Position numbers and translations under genes: made by a program. A stretch of DNA of 64,000 bases, from positions 19,229,628 to 19,293,627 of the forward strand of contig OZ037767.1 in NCBI GenBank assembly GCA_964035545.1, written 5' to 3'. The notes beneath the pieces are model-generated. The model was not told the DNA's origin. It saw only the letters and a program-made list of their open reading frames with translations, and ran no database searches. This document shows, piece by piece, positions 34,001-45,200 of the stretch. This DNA comes from Bugula neritina (Eukaryota > Bryozoa > Gymnolaemata > Cheilostomatida > Bugulidae). Within the stretch, counting starts at the first letter, position 1. Every line of letters starts with the position of its first letter.

Positions 34001-37000
34001 ACTGTGAGTAACTATTATACTGTGAGTAACTATTATACTGTGAGTAACTATTATACTGTGAGTAACTATTATATTGTGAGTAACTATTATACTGTGAGTA
34101 ACTATTACACTGTGAGTAACTATTATACTGTGAGTAACTATTATACTGTGAGTAACTATTATACTGTGAGTAACTATTATACTGTGAGTAACTATTATAC
34201 TGTGAGTAACTATTATACTGTGAGTAACTATTATATTGTGAGTAACTATTATACTGTGAGTAACTATTGCACTGTGAGTAACTATTATACTGTGAGTAAC
34301 TATTATACTGTGAGTAACTATTATACTGTGAGTAACTATTATACTGTGAGTAACTATTATACTGTGAGTAACTATTATATTGTGAGTAACTATTATACTG
34401 TGAGTAACTATTACACTGTGAGTAACTATTATACTGTGAGTAACTATTATACTGTGAGTAACTATTATACTGTGAGTAACTATTATATTGTGAGTAACTA
34501 TTATACTGTGAGTAACTATTACACTGTGAGTAACTATTATACTGTGAGTAACTATTATACTGTGAGTAACTATTATACTGTGAGTAACTATTATACTGTG
34601 AGTAACTATTATACTGTGAGTAACTATTATACTGTGAGTAACTATTATATTGTGAGTAACTACTTTGTAGTTGTACTGTGAGTAACTATTGTCACCTTAA
34701 CCTTTTGATAGATTTTATTACCATTTACTTAAACACATTAAACATTCTTGCTGAAATATATGAGAACAGTTGGATTGATAAGGTTAATTCTTCTGCCACT
34801 ATTTATTATTGAGTTTCTATTTTTGGTTAGTGACCCTTTTATAGGTGTGTAATGTGATTACATAACCTCAAGTCACCCATAAAAGTAACTCATAAGCCTT
34901 TTGAATCATCCTCTCATCACGTGACACATGAGACCTAGGTAATAAAGAAGTTGTGTCATTTTGTGGTGCTTGTGGCTCACTAATATCTCACTGGGGATTA
35001 GACTCTACTTTAAGTAGGTTTTAGATTTAACTGAGATGAAAGTATTAATTCTTTGACCACTTAGAAATAATATTGCTTTATTTTTTGTAAAAGAAAAAAA
35101 ACACATTTGTATTTTACTGCATTATGCAGCAAATTTATAGTATACCTGAAAGAGTTGGAGTAGTAGAGAGTAACTGAAAGTTGCTGTGAATAGCTGAGAG
35201 TAACTGAGAGTATGGCAGCTAATAATTTGGTATCAGACTTTTGCAATTATGTAGTCTGCAACAGAAAGCTAGGTGACTGGTCAACTCCTTTGTCAAACTG
35301 ACTTCACATATCAAAATATATTTGATATCAACTTATTTACATCAAATTTGAGTGAGGAGTAAGTGAGGATATGATGATTGAAACTTCTTTCAGTGTGTAA
35401 GCTTTTCTCGTGTAGTCAATATTCAATGTGTAACCCTTACAGATATACACAGCAAGAACCTTGTATCAATCCTTCACCTTCTGGTGGCCTTGGTGAGACA
35501 CTTTAGACCACCTGTTAGACTACCAGAGTATGTCAGTGTAAATGTTGTTGTGGTGCAGAAGCAAGGCGGCATCCTCCATTCCTGGAAAGTGTCCGAAGAA
35601 ATAACTGGTGCTAATGAGTAAGTACTGTTTACGATGTTCCACTAATAATATAGTAGCAGTAGTTGTATTGATAGTATGGGGGGATGATTCAATATGTGGG
35701 TCACCTTGATTTTTCAAGCTGTCCCATAAGGTAACAGAATGAGATATATTCAGAAGAGAAATATATAGATTTTAAATTTAACAAAAACATTGTTTTATAA
35801 AAATTTCTATTTTAGGTTTTTTTAATGGCAATATTATATTTCAGTGTTAATTAGATACTGGTAATGCAAGCCAGATAATTTATTATGAATTTCTGATAAT
35901 TTTTTTGGTATTTCTGAAAATAAAGCATTTTGTTCTAAATAGTTGGCCTAATCTTTCGGATATGATCGTAGTAATATTTACAATTCTTGTTTTATCCAGC
36001 TCTATCTATATAACACTATTACGCTACACTTTATATCTATTCGATTTTAGTCTTCTGTATCTATAATATTCTATTGTAGTTTATCTGTGCTTTACTCTAT
36101 TTTATAAAAACATATTTATAACTCTATATTTTATAACTCTATAATTTATACTCAATATTCTACTACATTTATATTTATATGTATTATATGTTTACTTTAT
36201 GAGAAAAATGGGTTTTTAAGTTGCTAGTAGGTTAGTCTAACATAGATAGAATATAGCATAGAATATTGTGTAAAATTTAGCATATGATATAGACTATAGC
36301 ATATAATATCATCGTATATATTATTGTGGGTATGGAATATAGTCTACTATAAAGTCTGCATTAATTATATTGTTTATACTTCTAGTTTATAAACTAGGTG
36401 CAAGTTTATAGTCACTATCCCTGTGAGAGAACCCCTGATAGAAAGGGTTTTTGTTAAAGCGGGCTAAGGACTTATTTAAATGAGGCACAGGAGCAATTAT
36501 GATTGGATGCTCTTCCTAACATCACCAATGGCCTTTGTCGGGCTTGAACCCATGACTTCATGCTTACTAGACAAGCGCTCTAACCCCTAGGGCCTAGACC
36601 ATAGGTGCTCCCTTATACTTCTAGTTTATATCTGTAGTTTATACTCACTCAAATTCACTCTAGTTTATAGTCGGCATCCCTGTGAGAAACCCCTGATGGA
36701 AGGGTTTTTGTTAGAACGGGCTAAGGACTCGTTCAGATGAGGCACAGGAGCAATTATGACTGGGTGCTCTTCCTAACATCACCAATTTGAACCTCCAAAC
36801 GCTCTAACCCCTAGACCATGGGTGCTCCCTAATTAATACTATATTTTAGTTTTTTAGTATGTTTTCACATCCATCATATATGATTAAAATAGAGTGAATT
36901 TCATTTTTGTCATCGGGACTGTTTCTGCTACTTTTCAGCTGCCAATGACTGTTAGAGCGCACATGCTGACATAGACGTATACACATCTACTATTTTATCA

Positions 37001-40000
37001 ACACTTGAAAAATATCTGTTCTCACTTATAATATAAAGTATCTCAGTCAATGTCAAATATATTCATCCACTGTGTGTGACTGTGAGGTAACCAGTTCCTT
37101 CTGTGTAGGAGTAACAGGTCAATTTCTTCACAGTTTGTAACTTGGATAATAATTGGCAGGTTTACAGTTTCCTCATATTAGCTCTCACTTCAGATTACGT
37201 AGCAGTTACCTTGAAATACACTAAAATAGTCGAGGTAATTAGGCTTGTTATGTAAAGTCACACATCTTATGGGTCAGGTTGACTATTATTGTAAGTGAGT
37301 TAGCATAACAACTGAGTCTAACAGTATAGTATAGGTGTAGCTAGTGAGTAATAAGAATAAAGATAGAAAAAATTAAATTATATTTTATTAAACTTAATAG
37401 ATTACCATGGCTAGTGTGGTTGTTTCGATCACCATGGTTACTAGGGTCACTATGGTTACTAGGGTCACCATGGTTACTAGGGTCACTATCACGGGCTTTC
37501 CATGTACCGATCTCAGATCGATCTCGCTGAGATCGATCTGAGAAATGTACTCAGATCGATCGTTTTTCCATGAGAGTGTCAGATCGATCTTGCGAAGTTG
37601 CTTCCTCTTAAGTGAAGGATACTTTAAAAGTATAATTTGTTCACCTATTTGAGTGATTAAAGCTACTACTGTTGAAAACAAGATGGTCGTAGTCTAAAAT
37701 TTAATCCCAGCTATAAACTATACGTAGCAAAGCTTTCAGTGTATAGTAATTTGGCCAATTTAAAATAATTAATTTTAATTTTTTAGTTTGACAGCTTATA
37801 TAAAATTATTGGCTGTCTTGTAGATTATTAATAAACTTACAGGATTGTTAGGCTTAAAATTACAAAGAAAATAGCTAATAAAACTAAGTTTTATTAGTCA
37901 TTTAAATTCAATTCAAATTCTCCCATTTTTTTTACCTTCTACTGCATATAATTGAGTTTTCTTAATCATTGTACTGAAAGTCAAAGTTTTGGCATCTGAA
38001 AAGGTGGCTATCATAATTATTTAATACTTTGCTTAGTAATTATCAATAAGTTATCATTTTTATTAGCAGACAACATTGTAGCGCGCAGTCTTTTTCTACT
38101 TCTCAGATCGATCTTTGGCGTCTTTCCATGGATCGATCTCACTAAGATCGATCTGAGATCGGTACATGGAAAGCCGGTGTATGGTTACTAGGGTCACCAT
38201 GGTTACTAGGGTCACTATGGTTACTAGGGTCACTGTGGTTACTAGGGTCACTGTGGTTACTAGGGTCACTATGGTTACTAGGGTCACTGTGGTTACTAAG
38301 GTCACTATGATTACTATGGTCACTATGGTTACAGTATTAACTATTGTCACTAGCTACTAAAATTACCTTGGGTATTCAATTAATTGCTATAAATTTATTG
38401 TCTAAAGTATAATTAGAATTGCTCCTTTAAGAAGCACTAATAGAACATGTTGCTAACCTCTGTATTTAATTATGTTCTGAATATGGGCTCATCTCAGACC
38501 CCCAACTTTGCATGCACACTGAGCATTACCTTCTTCACATTACAATGACAGGAAACATATATAGCTGTGGTTGAATAGAACTTTGCTTCATAAAATATTT
38601 TTGCAGTTTTCAGTTTTTGCTTCATTCGTTAGTTGGCAGCTTTACAAAAGTATTGCTAAGAATGCTAGATGCTGGATAAGTTTACCATCAAGCTTCAACC
38701 TTTACCATAACACCTGGTAATGTTAGATTGGCGCAGTAGACCTACTGCGCCAATCTAACATTACATACAAAATTACAATTGAATATTGAATTACAAATAA
38801 ATATTGAAAATTGCTGGTTCAACTTATGCTGTTGACCAAAGTTTTGAGGTGTATGCAATTTTAGCAGCCTCAAATATAAGCCCCAGTTAATTAAGTTTTT
38901 CATTTTAAAAAAGCTGCAGGTAAAGTTTATAGGTGCCTACAACCACCAAAGTTGGTAATGCCAGAGCTTCTCAGTTTTGATGGTGCTTGTACCTGCTCTT
39001 GCATTGTTCTGATATTTTAACGCATAATATTTATTAAAATTGAAGGTAATTATTGTATTAATAATAGAAAAAGGTTTGTTATTGAGTATCACCTCCAGAT
39101 GATGTTGAAACTTTCCTTATTTTGTCTTGAGGAGTTTCTATTGAATAACCAATTTATCAATCATGTTGTAGTGATATTGGAGCCCGGTTTGAAAGGGATG
39201 CATTTGACACTCTGTTTGACCATGCTCCTGATAAATTGAGTGTTGTTAAAAAGGTGAGTGTGGGATACTGTCTATATACAGGGTATGTTAGCTAGCCATT
39301 TTTCCAAACGGGTTTTTTGGAAGTTCTGGCACTTTATCCCAAAAATATGAAGCGATAAAAATATTCAATATTACCATAAAGGTATTATACTGCAATCATA
39401 CGGCCAGTAGTCATTTGTTCATGTAACATTTTGAAAGTGAAATTCAGAATATAAGGAAGGAGGGTGTTGACACCAACTTAATAAGTTATCATTTTCAACC
39501 ACTCAATGTTAACATTATTTCTAATTTTGGATTCTTTAGTGTTGCTACTTCAAGTTGGCATGTGCTTGAGTTTTTTACTAGATGGTAGGTTTTTAAAAAC
39601 GATGGTAATTTTCACTTTGAATGTAAATTTCTAAAAGTGCATAAATGCAAGCTATTTTAGCAAGGTTTAAGATGGAAGCAGTAAAAGTAATATAATTGTT
39701 CGTCTGTAGAAAGTATATATTCACTCGATGATGTGGAGGTATAAACATGGAGGTGTGAATGTAACAGATAGTTGAATGTACTGTAAATGTGCATAAGTTT
39801 TAGTGAGGTGTTTGAAGAAAGCATTCTTTTAAAGAAAATTTTACTGTTGCTGTCTATTACCTGCTATATGTCGGAATGACAAACCTAGTATACTGTTCAA
39901 CAAAGTTAGATTTATTGTTTTTATTTTCTATGATTGAGGAAATAATGTAAATGAAACCATGCAGAGCATATCTGAGAAAACACTGTTGAGAAAGCATTGC

Positions 40001-42252
40001 TCCATGTTACTTAGTTGAGATGTTCTGTTATTGTGCTTGCATATTTTAATTTAAATGCACATAAAATTGTAATCATTTATAATAATATCTATAATAAAAA
40101 TAATATGAACAGATTCTGCCCAGTAATTAGATTTTATAAACAGTTGTTGGTTCTGAACATGTAGTAATATGACTGATGCCTCTTGTATGCATAACACTTT
40201 CTACTGGTGGCTATTGCCCTCTACTGTGCTCTTGTATTTGATTATTGTTAAAGAAAAACTTAGTCATGTGGGCTACAGCTAGTAGCCTGTAAAACCTCAC
40301 AACTTATACTGTGAAACCTACAACGAAATAATTTTGGAGGCTAGACAGATGTATTGTAGAACATATAACTAATTTCCCAAGTTAGTGGTGGGCTGTTTCA
40401 CTGATTGTACTCTACCAACTAATTTTGTGTTTCATTGCTCTGCTATCTAGTATCATCTTTGAATATTCAGTAAAATAATAGATAAGATTTGACAGCTACT
40501 AGTTGCTGCTCTTAAGTGCAGTTCATCACCTGGGAGTTATCTTTTCTTTTTTATTGTGACTCAGGGAAGATAACTCTATGATTGTTTTTGTAGTCGCTCA
40601 TCACTTTTGTCAACAAGCATCTGAATAAAGTGAACCTGGAAGTGACAGACTTAGATAGACAGGTACTTTTACAGTTCTACTAGTTCCTGGATAGTATATA
40701 CATGTGTATGCTACTATATACTAGTTCCAGGATAGTATATACATGTGTATGTTATTCTCTACTAGTTTCAGGATAGTATATACATGTGTATGTTATTCTC
40801 TACTAGTTCCAGGATAGTATATACATGTGTATGTTACTATCTCCTAGTTCCAGGATAGTATATACATGTGTATGTTACTATCTACTAGTTCCAGGACAGT
40901 ATATACATGTGTATGTTATTCTCTACTAGTTCCAAGATGGTATATACATGTGTATGTTTTTCTCTACTAGTTCCAGGATAGTATATACATGTGTATGTTA
41001 CTCTCTACTAGTTCCAAGATGGTATATACATGTGTATGTTTTTCTCTACTAGTTCCAAGATGGTATATACATGTGTATGTTATTCTCTACTAGTTCCAAG
41101 ATGGTATATACATGTGTATGTTATTCTCTACTAGTTCCAGGATAGTATATACATGTGTATGTTATTCTCTACTAGTTCCAGGATGGTGTGTACATGTGTA
41201 TGCTAATGGGGCTTCTAGAGGGATTCTTCATCCCCCTGTACAGCTATCACATCACTCCAGTGACCGAAGAGCAAAAGATACACAATGTTGCCTTAGCCTT
41301 TGAACTCATGGATAATGCTGGACTTCCCAAACCTAAGGCTAGAGCTGAAGGTAGGCAATTCAAAGCATAGTACGATGCTTCCTCCGTATCTCTTGGTTCC
41401 CTTTCTTGTGAGATTCCACAGGTCACGAGAAGGGCTTGGACCCCTGTTTTGTGGCTTATGTATATGTGCATAGAAACAAAATGTCTGAATTTAACGGGTC
41501 CGTGAGTTAAATATGGTATTCTACTATGTCACAAATCCAGCTTTTGTGACCTTGGCTTAGTGAGATATGGAGGGAGCACTACTTCATTCAACAGCTCTTT
41601 GACTGTTTGAAAAATGATTATTGTCAATGTGGATTATATTAGAGACAAAAAAGATCTACCATTTAAAACTTACGTAAGTTTTTTTACTTAGGTTAATAAT
41701 GTGTGGAGATGAGAGGTGGGTCGTTTTACTTAATTTAGTACAGACTGGAAATCTCTAGGTTTTAGCTATTTTTCACAGTTTAGCTGCTAATGAACATGAG
41801 TTTTTGCCCAAAACTAGTAAAATATCAATAAATACACCTAAATAATCAAGGTTCTTCTTAATTTTGCTTGATTTCTCATGTTTTTCCTTAATTCTTCAGC
41901 TACTTCTGATTGCGGACCGTTACAGTTTTTTCGTAATGGTCCGCAATCAGAAGTAGCTGGAGAATTAGGGAAAAACATGAGAAATCAAGCAAAACTAAGA
42001 AGAACCATGATTATTTAGGTGCATTTATTGATATTTTATTAGTTTTGAGCAAAAACCCATGTTCATTAGCAGCTAAATTGTGAAAAATAGCTAAAAACTG
42101 GATATTTCCAGTGTGTGCTAAATTATGTAAAATGGCCCAGGTTTATGTTGATAAATATTTTATTTTTGTTTTCAGATATTGTGAGTGGAGATTTGAAGTC
42201 TACGTTAAGAGTTCTATATAACCTGTTCACCAGGTACAAAAATATCAGCTAA
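31038..42252 (+). CDS. parvin: Parvin (actopaxin/affixin family), complete
   Basis: Nine exons with consistent phases: 31038-31173, 32283-32449, 32572-32674, 33338-33481, 35443-35617, 39172-39253, 40594-40662, 41176-41350, 42176-42252. They give 375 aa, matching the usual parvin length (about 365-372). The ATG at 31038 was chosen because it opens the Ser/Pro-rich MASSSTPSPNSPPP head followed by a Lys-rich block, as in vertebrate parvins; an upstream ATG in frame is less likely. CH1 runs about residues 94-205 (PKLKNIIQVLLDWIND, DGQVLQKL, EVTQSEIVQKQKL) and CH2 about 265-374 (RDAFDTLFDHAPDKL, GVYMCMLMGLLEGFF, DLKSTLRVLYNLFTRYKNI). Parvins join the ILK-PINCH-parvin complex at integrin adhesions; CH2 binds ILK and paxillin. 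Introns 4 and 7 are unusual: arrays made from the splice junctions themselves. Confidence 0.95.
32027..32240. mobile_element. pogo/Tigger-like MITE, copy 2
   Basis: Starts TACAGTTTTCCCTCTGTGTC and ends GATGGAGCACTGTA, flanked by TA. Internal blocks match copies at 17931 and 41371 (cataagccacaaaactg, taccagattcaact, in the opposite orientation). It ends 42 bp upstream of parvin exon 2, so it may have brought sequence into the branch-point region of intron 1. Confidence 0.8.
33482..34690 (+). repeat. 1.2-kb array of the parvin exon 4 5' splice site, 18-bp unit, about 67 copies
   Basis: The unit gtgagtaactattatact starts at the first base of parvin intron 4: the exon ends GCAGATA at 33481 and the first unit is the donor itself. 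Variants are tacact, tgcact and tatatt at the unit's end. The last copies degrade at 34665-34690. Because 18 is a multiple of three, one frame is open for 402 codons (SNYYTV repeated); this is an artefact and out of frame with the exon, whose own frame meets TAA within nine bases. Confidence 0.97.
35618..36391. other. Parvin intron 5, first part
   Basis: AT-rich, with a degenerate 'actctatatt' low-complexity stretch at about 35990-36180. No exon seen. The whole intron 5 runs 35618-39171. Confidence 0.5.
36392..36612 (-). mobile_element. tRNA-derived SINE, young-looking copy
   Basis: A 221-bp minus-strand SINE with an 18-bp perfect target duplication TTATACTTCTAGTTTATA at 36374-36391 and 36613-36630. 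The tRNA-like head has a box A-like tggtctaggccctaggggtt and box B-like gggttcaagcccga; the body contains ttaggaagagcatccaatc. The long duplication is typical of LINE-assisted retroposition. Confidence 0.9.
36652..36829 (-). mobile_element. tRNA-derived SINE, internally deleted copy
   Basis: Same family as 36392-36612 and only about 40 bp away, same orientation. It keeps the outer parts and 'ttaggaagagcacccagtc', but the tRNA-like part is shortened. I found no clear target duplication. Confidence 0.8.
37420..37489. repeat. 18-bp minisatellite (ggttactagggtcaccat), left part
   Basis: About four copies of the 18-bp unit, interrupted at TAT (37487-37489) by the 690-bp transposon and resuming at 38180. 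The unit is a near-tandem of two 9-mers (ggttactag, ggtcaccat). Confidence 0.9.
37490..38179. mobile_element. CACTA-like non-autonomous DNA transposon
   Basis: Ends CACGGGCTTTCCATGTACC on the left and, inverted, CACCGGCTTTCCATGTACC on the right. A TAT target duplication (37487-37489 and 38180-38182) interrupts the minisatellite. Both ends carry subterminal copies of AGATCGATCT in both orientations (about four left, three right), as expected of CACTA/EnSpm elements with transposase-binding subterminal repeats. At 690 bp there is no transposase. Superfamily placement rests on the CAC start, 3-bp duplication and subterminal repeats and is inference. Confidence 0.75.
38180..38345. repeat. 18-bp minisatellite, right part
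   Basis: About nine copies of the same unit as at 37420-37489, in the same orientation and degrading at the right end ('atggtcactatggtta'). Confidence 0.9.
38717..38764. other. Perfect 23-bp inverted repeat with 2-bp loop
   Basis: The arm gtaatgttagattggcgcag plus tag (38717-38739) is followed by 'ac' and its exact reverse complement (38742-38764). It lies in parvin intron 5 with no similar copy seen in the window. The compact form could be a tiny foldback element or a cruciform-prone palindrome. Confidence 0.9.
40676..41175 (+). repeat. 0.5-kb array of the parvin exon 8 3' splice site, 41-bp unit, about 12 copies
   Basis: Each unit has an intron part (ttattctctactag) followed by a 27-bp copy of the start of exon 8 (ttccaggat...tacatgtgtatg). 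The final unit runs into the real exon at 41176, which differs from intron copies mainly at GGTGTG versus agtata or ggtata. The array begins about 14 bp after the donor of exon 7 (40662), so it makes up nearly all of intron 7. Confidence 0.97.
41371..41582. mobile_element. pogo/Tigger-like MITE, copy 3
   Basis: Starts near tacgatgcttcctccgtatc and ends atatggagggagcact. Shares cacaggtcacgagaagggc, tttgtggcttatg and ggtattctactatgtcac with copy 1 at 17931. It sits 20 bp after the donor of parvin exon 8. Confidence 0.75.
41715..42141. mobile_element. 427-bp foldback (long inverted repeat) element
   Basis: Two arms of about 209 bp (41715-41923 and 41933-42141) are inverted copies with few mismatches, separated by a 9-bp loop; at the loop tgcggaccgttac faces gtaatggtccgca. 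The outer ends read GGTGGGTCGTTTTAC and CCTGGGCCATTTTAC. No ORF. Lies in parvin intron 8 and would give a long hairpin in the pre-mRNA. Confidence 0.92.
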
Positions 42253-45200
42253 CTGATTGAAGAGATTCATGTTAGTCAATAATAGTTTGGAGATCATTGT
42301 CTCTTTCTAATATTTTTTAGACAACTTACTTTTCTGTTTTGTTAAAATTGCCTTAGAATAATCTTGTCTTCGACTTTAGTGAACAAAAAATCAAATAACA
42401 TAGAAATCTGCACGTACGCAGCTTATTTCCCTGCAGTTTTTTGTCAGCAAGAGACCTGTACAACTTCATTTGTTACTAGGAAAACAGTTTACTCTATGTA
42501 GATTGTATGCTGTGTTTTATATGCCACACACTTGGTGTATAGTGGACAAACATGACATGAGTTGCAAGTAGAAATGCTGTTTGGGGTTAAAATGACAGTT
42601 TCTCAAGCTTAGGGCATCGTTTCGGCTCATGAAGCTCGCGTCTTTTTTTAAACTTACTATGTCTGACTGATTCTTCACTTTCTTGTAAGATTTTCTTTCT
42701 TATAAATGTACTCTTTCTAACAATCAACTATTTATGCTTCTTTAAGTTTCAATTGTAGCAGCATAACTTTGCTATTATATATTCATCATTTTGAAACATA
42801 TTTATTTCAAACTTATAGTTTTCCCCTTATTTGTAATGTTGACTAGTTATAGATTTTGCTGCGTTGCAAATGCTAATATTTATTATATAAGCTAGCCTAT
42901 TGTGTAACATTAGTACTTATAGTGTAGGTGTAGTACGATGTACTTATGTTTTATGCCACGCTTGTATTTGATAGTAATCCAATATTGCTGCGTTTTTTAA
43001 AAATCTTAAAAAAACATTACTTGTCATATTTGTATTTCCCCTTAATCTGGCTAAATTTTTATATCTACAAATTTTAAAATTAATATTAGCTTGCTGGTGT
43101 AAGAACAATCAGAATTATAGGTGTAACTTTGGGGTATGGAGTGTTATTTTTAGCTGTTGTATATAATATTAATATATAGTTCATTGAGTATACAAGATTT
43201 TATCAAAAATACAAATATTATAATCTCATGAAGTATGGTTTATTTGCCAATCTCTTTAAAAGATGTCAAGATTCACATTAAATCAATTCAATCAATATTG
43301 GATAAAACTTTTAAACCAGTATGTTTTTGTTCAATCCTCAAGTTGGAATCCCATAATATTGCTGTATTCCTCACATCATAGTGTAGATTCGTTATGAAAC
43401 TATATTACAGCTTATACAACAATTAATAATGCACATCATTCCTTCAGCACTCAGGATGGTAAATCTTGAGACTAATTCAGAGACATTACATACTTTGTAG
43501 GTAGGAAATCAACACAGTTTCTGTAAGGTTATTATATTATATGTGAAACAAGAGGGCTGGTGGGAGGGGGGGGGGAAGAAATATGGAAATTACTGAAAGT
43601 TCCATTGTTTGGTAATTGATGAGATGTTGATCAATTTTGGGATGTCATAACAGGTTCTGTGGTATGGAGCTATGACCTCACCTATTATTATATTATGTCG
43701 TAGCCTTTGGTATGGGTAGCTTCAGCTCCTAGTTGTCAATCTGTAGGAAGAGCAAAGTCTCTGAGTTGGGGTATTCCTGTGGTGGTGTTCTAAAGTCTAG
43801 GAACCTGGGCTATCCCTCACTAGCACACCCTGACGCATTCTGTTAAGTTTCCTTATAGACTCGTATAACACGGGATCGTTCTGTGTAACGAGATCTTTTC
43901 AATCTGTCGCTATTCTCCATCTTTCACTATTACCCCTAGTTCGTCTCTCGCACATATAATCTCTCTTATATTTATTACATTCATACAGGTCACACTTGCA
44001 CTATAATTCTTTTGATGCCGGTAGATTCACTCAAATAGAGTTGTGCTCTCTCTACATGCATTTAATAGCAAGAGAAGACAACTACAACCGAGTTGGAGTC
44101 TTGATATAACCTTATATTGCATAGATACATGATATTTGTATACATAATCTTCACTTCTACATAGAACATACAAAACAGTAAGCTGGTGCTAGTGTATAAG
44201 CAAATAACAGCTGGCCTACTATTTTATTACCCATTTTGACTTTTAACAGGCATGGCAACCCAAAGGTGCATTTTGATATAAAAAAGAACTTCACATGTTT
44301 GGTTTAAGAGTCATAATTTAGTGTATCAAAACAACGGGTTCACATGGTTTCTTTCGAACTTTGAATTTATACATGCAGTTCGCATCATGTAACAAGTATA
44401 TTGCTGGTTGCTTGAAGCCCAAAAACTCTGAGTGTTATGCAAAAACAATACATATATATGTATATCAGAGGGTCCCAAAATCGCGATGCCTGATTATCTA
44501 ATTCCATTGCATTTACCTTAAGTTTAATTTTCAATATTGGCTAACAAGGCTAGGTATGGTATAATATAAATGCATACAGATTTTGGGTTTTAATGGTTTG
44601 CTGCACAGCTGTAGTTGATACAGATATTACGTAGTATTGTTGTTGTAGGGCACATTGAGATAAAGCAGGTCAAAATTGTAGTGATGAGTTTACCCAGTAG
44701 TCCACTGGTGTATTGTTTAGCGCGGCTGTGTGCAAACCTCATAGGTCTGTGGCTCCAATCCCGAAAGGGACAACTACCTTTTAAGCTATTTTGGCCTTTA
44801 ATGACGTGTAATAGTAAAAATAGTACTCTGAGGGAGTTAAAAGGCCAAAGTAGCTTGGGGACATTAGTGCAACTATTAGCACATTTAGCACATTTTAGCA
44901 CATTTAGGCATTTTTTGGCATCATTGGACACTTTTCAGCACTTTTCGCCACATTACTGCAACTTTTAGCACATTTTAGCACATTTGGTCACTTTTGAGCA
45001 CTTTTTAGCACATTAGTAGACCACATTGTGTTTGCTTATGAACCAGGGGTGATAGCTTACAGTGAAAACTTGTGACTGGAGTAAACAGCTTACTACAACC
45101 AGTGGCTTGCGCTAACTTGAGACCAGCGAAACAAACAGCAGGTAGAAAAGACAACTGATCCAGCCCCAGCATTGTTAAATTAGTACAACATCTATCAACT

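Noticed and set aside
33473-34681. 402-codon open frame of repeating SNYYTV
   Set aside because: It is the 18-bp donor array read in a frame that is not the parvin exon frame; 18 is divisible by three, so it stays open by chance.
8269-36600. tRNA genes suggested by perfect B boxes
   Set aside because: No cloverleaf can be completed; the boxes belong to SINE heads with target duplications and shared bodies.
33482-41175. CRISPR-like appearance of regular repeats
   Set aside because: Units are contiguous without unique spacers and lie in introns of animal genes.
44590-44968. Opposed frames of 113 and 117 codons
   Set aside because: Both derive from the same segment with the 'acttttagcaca' repeat and a possible decayed SINE; neither has protein features.
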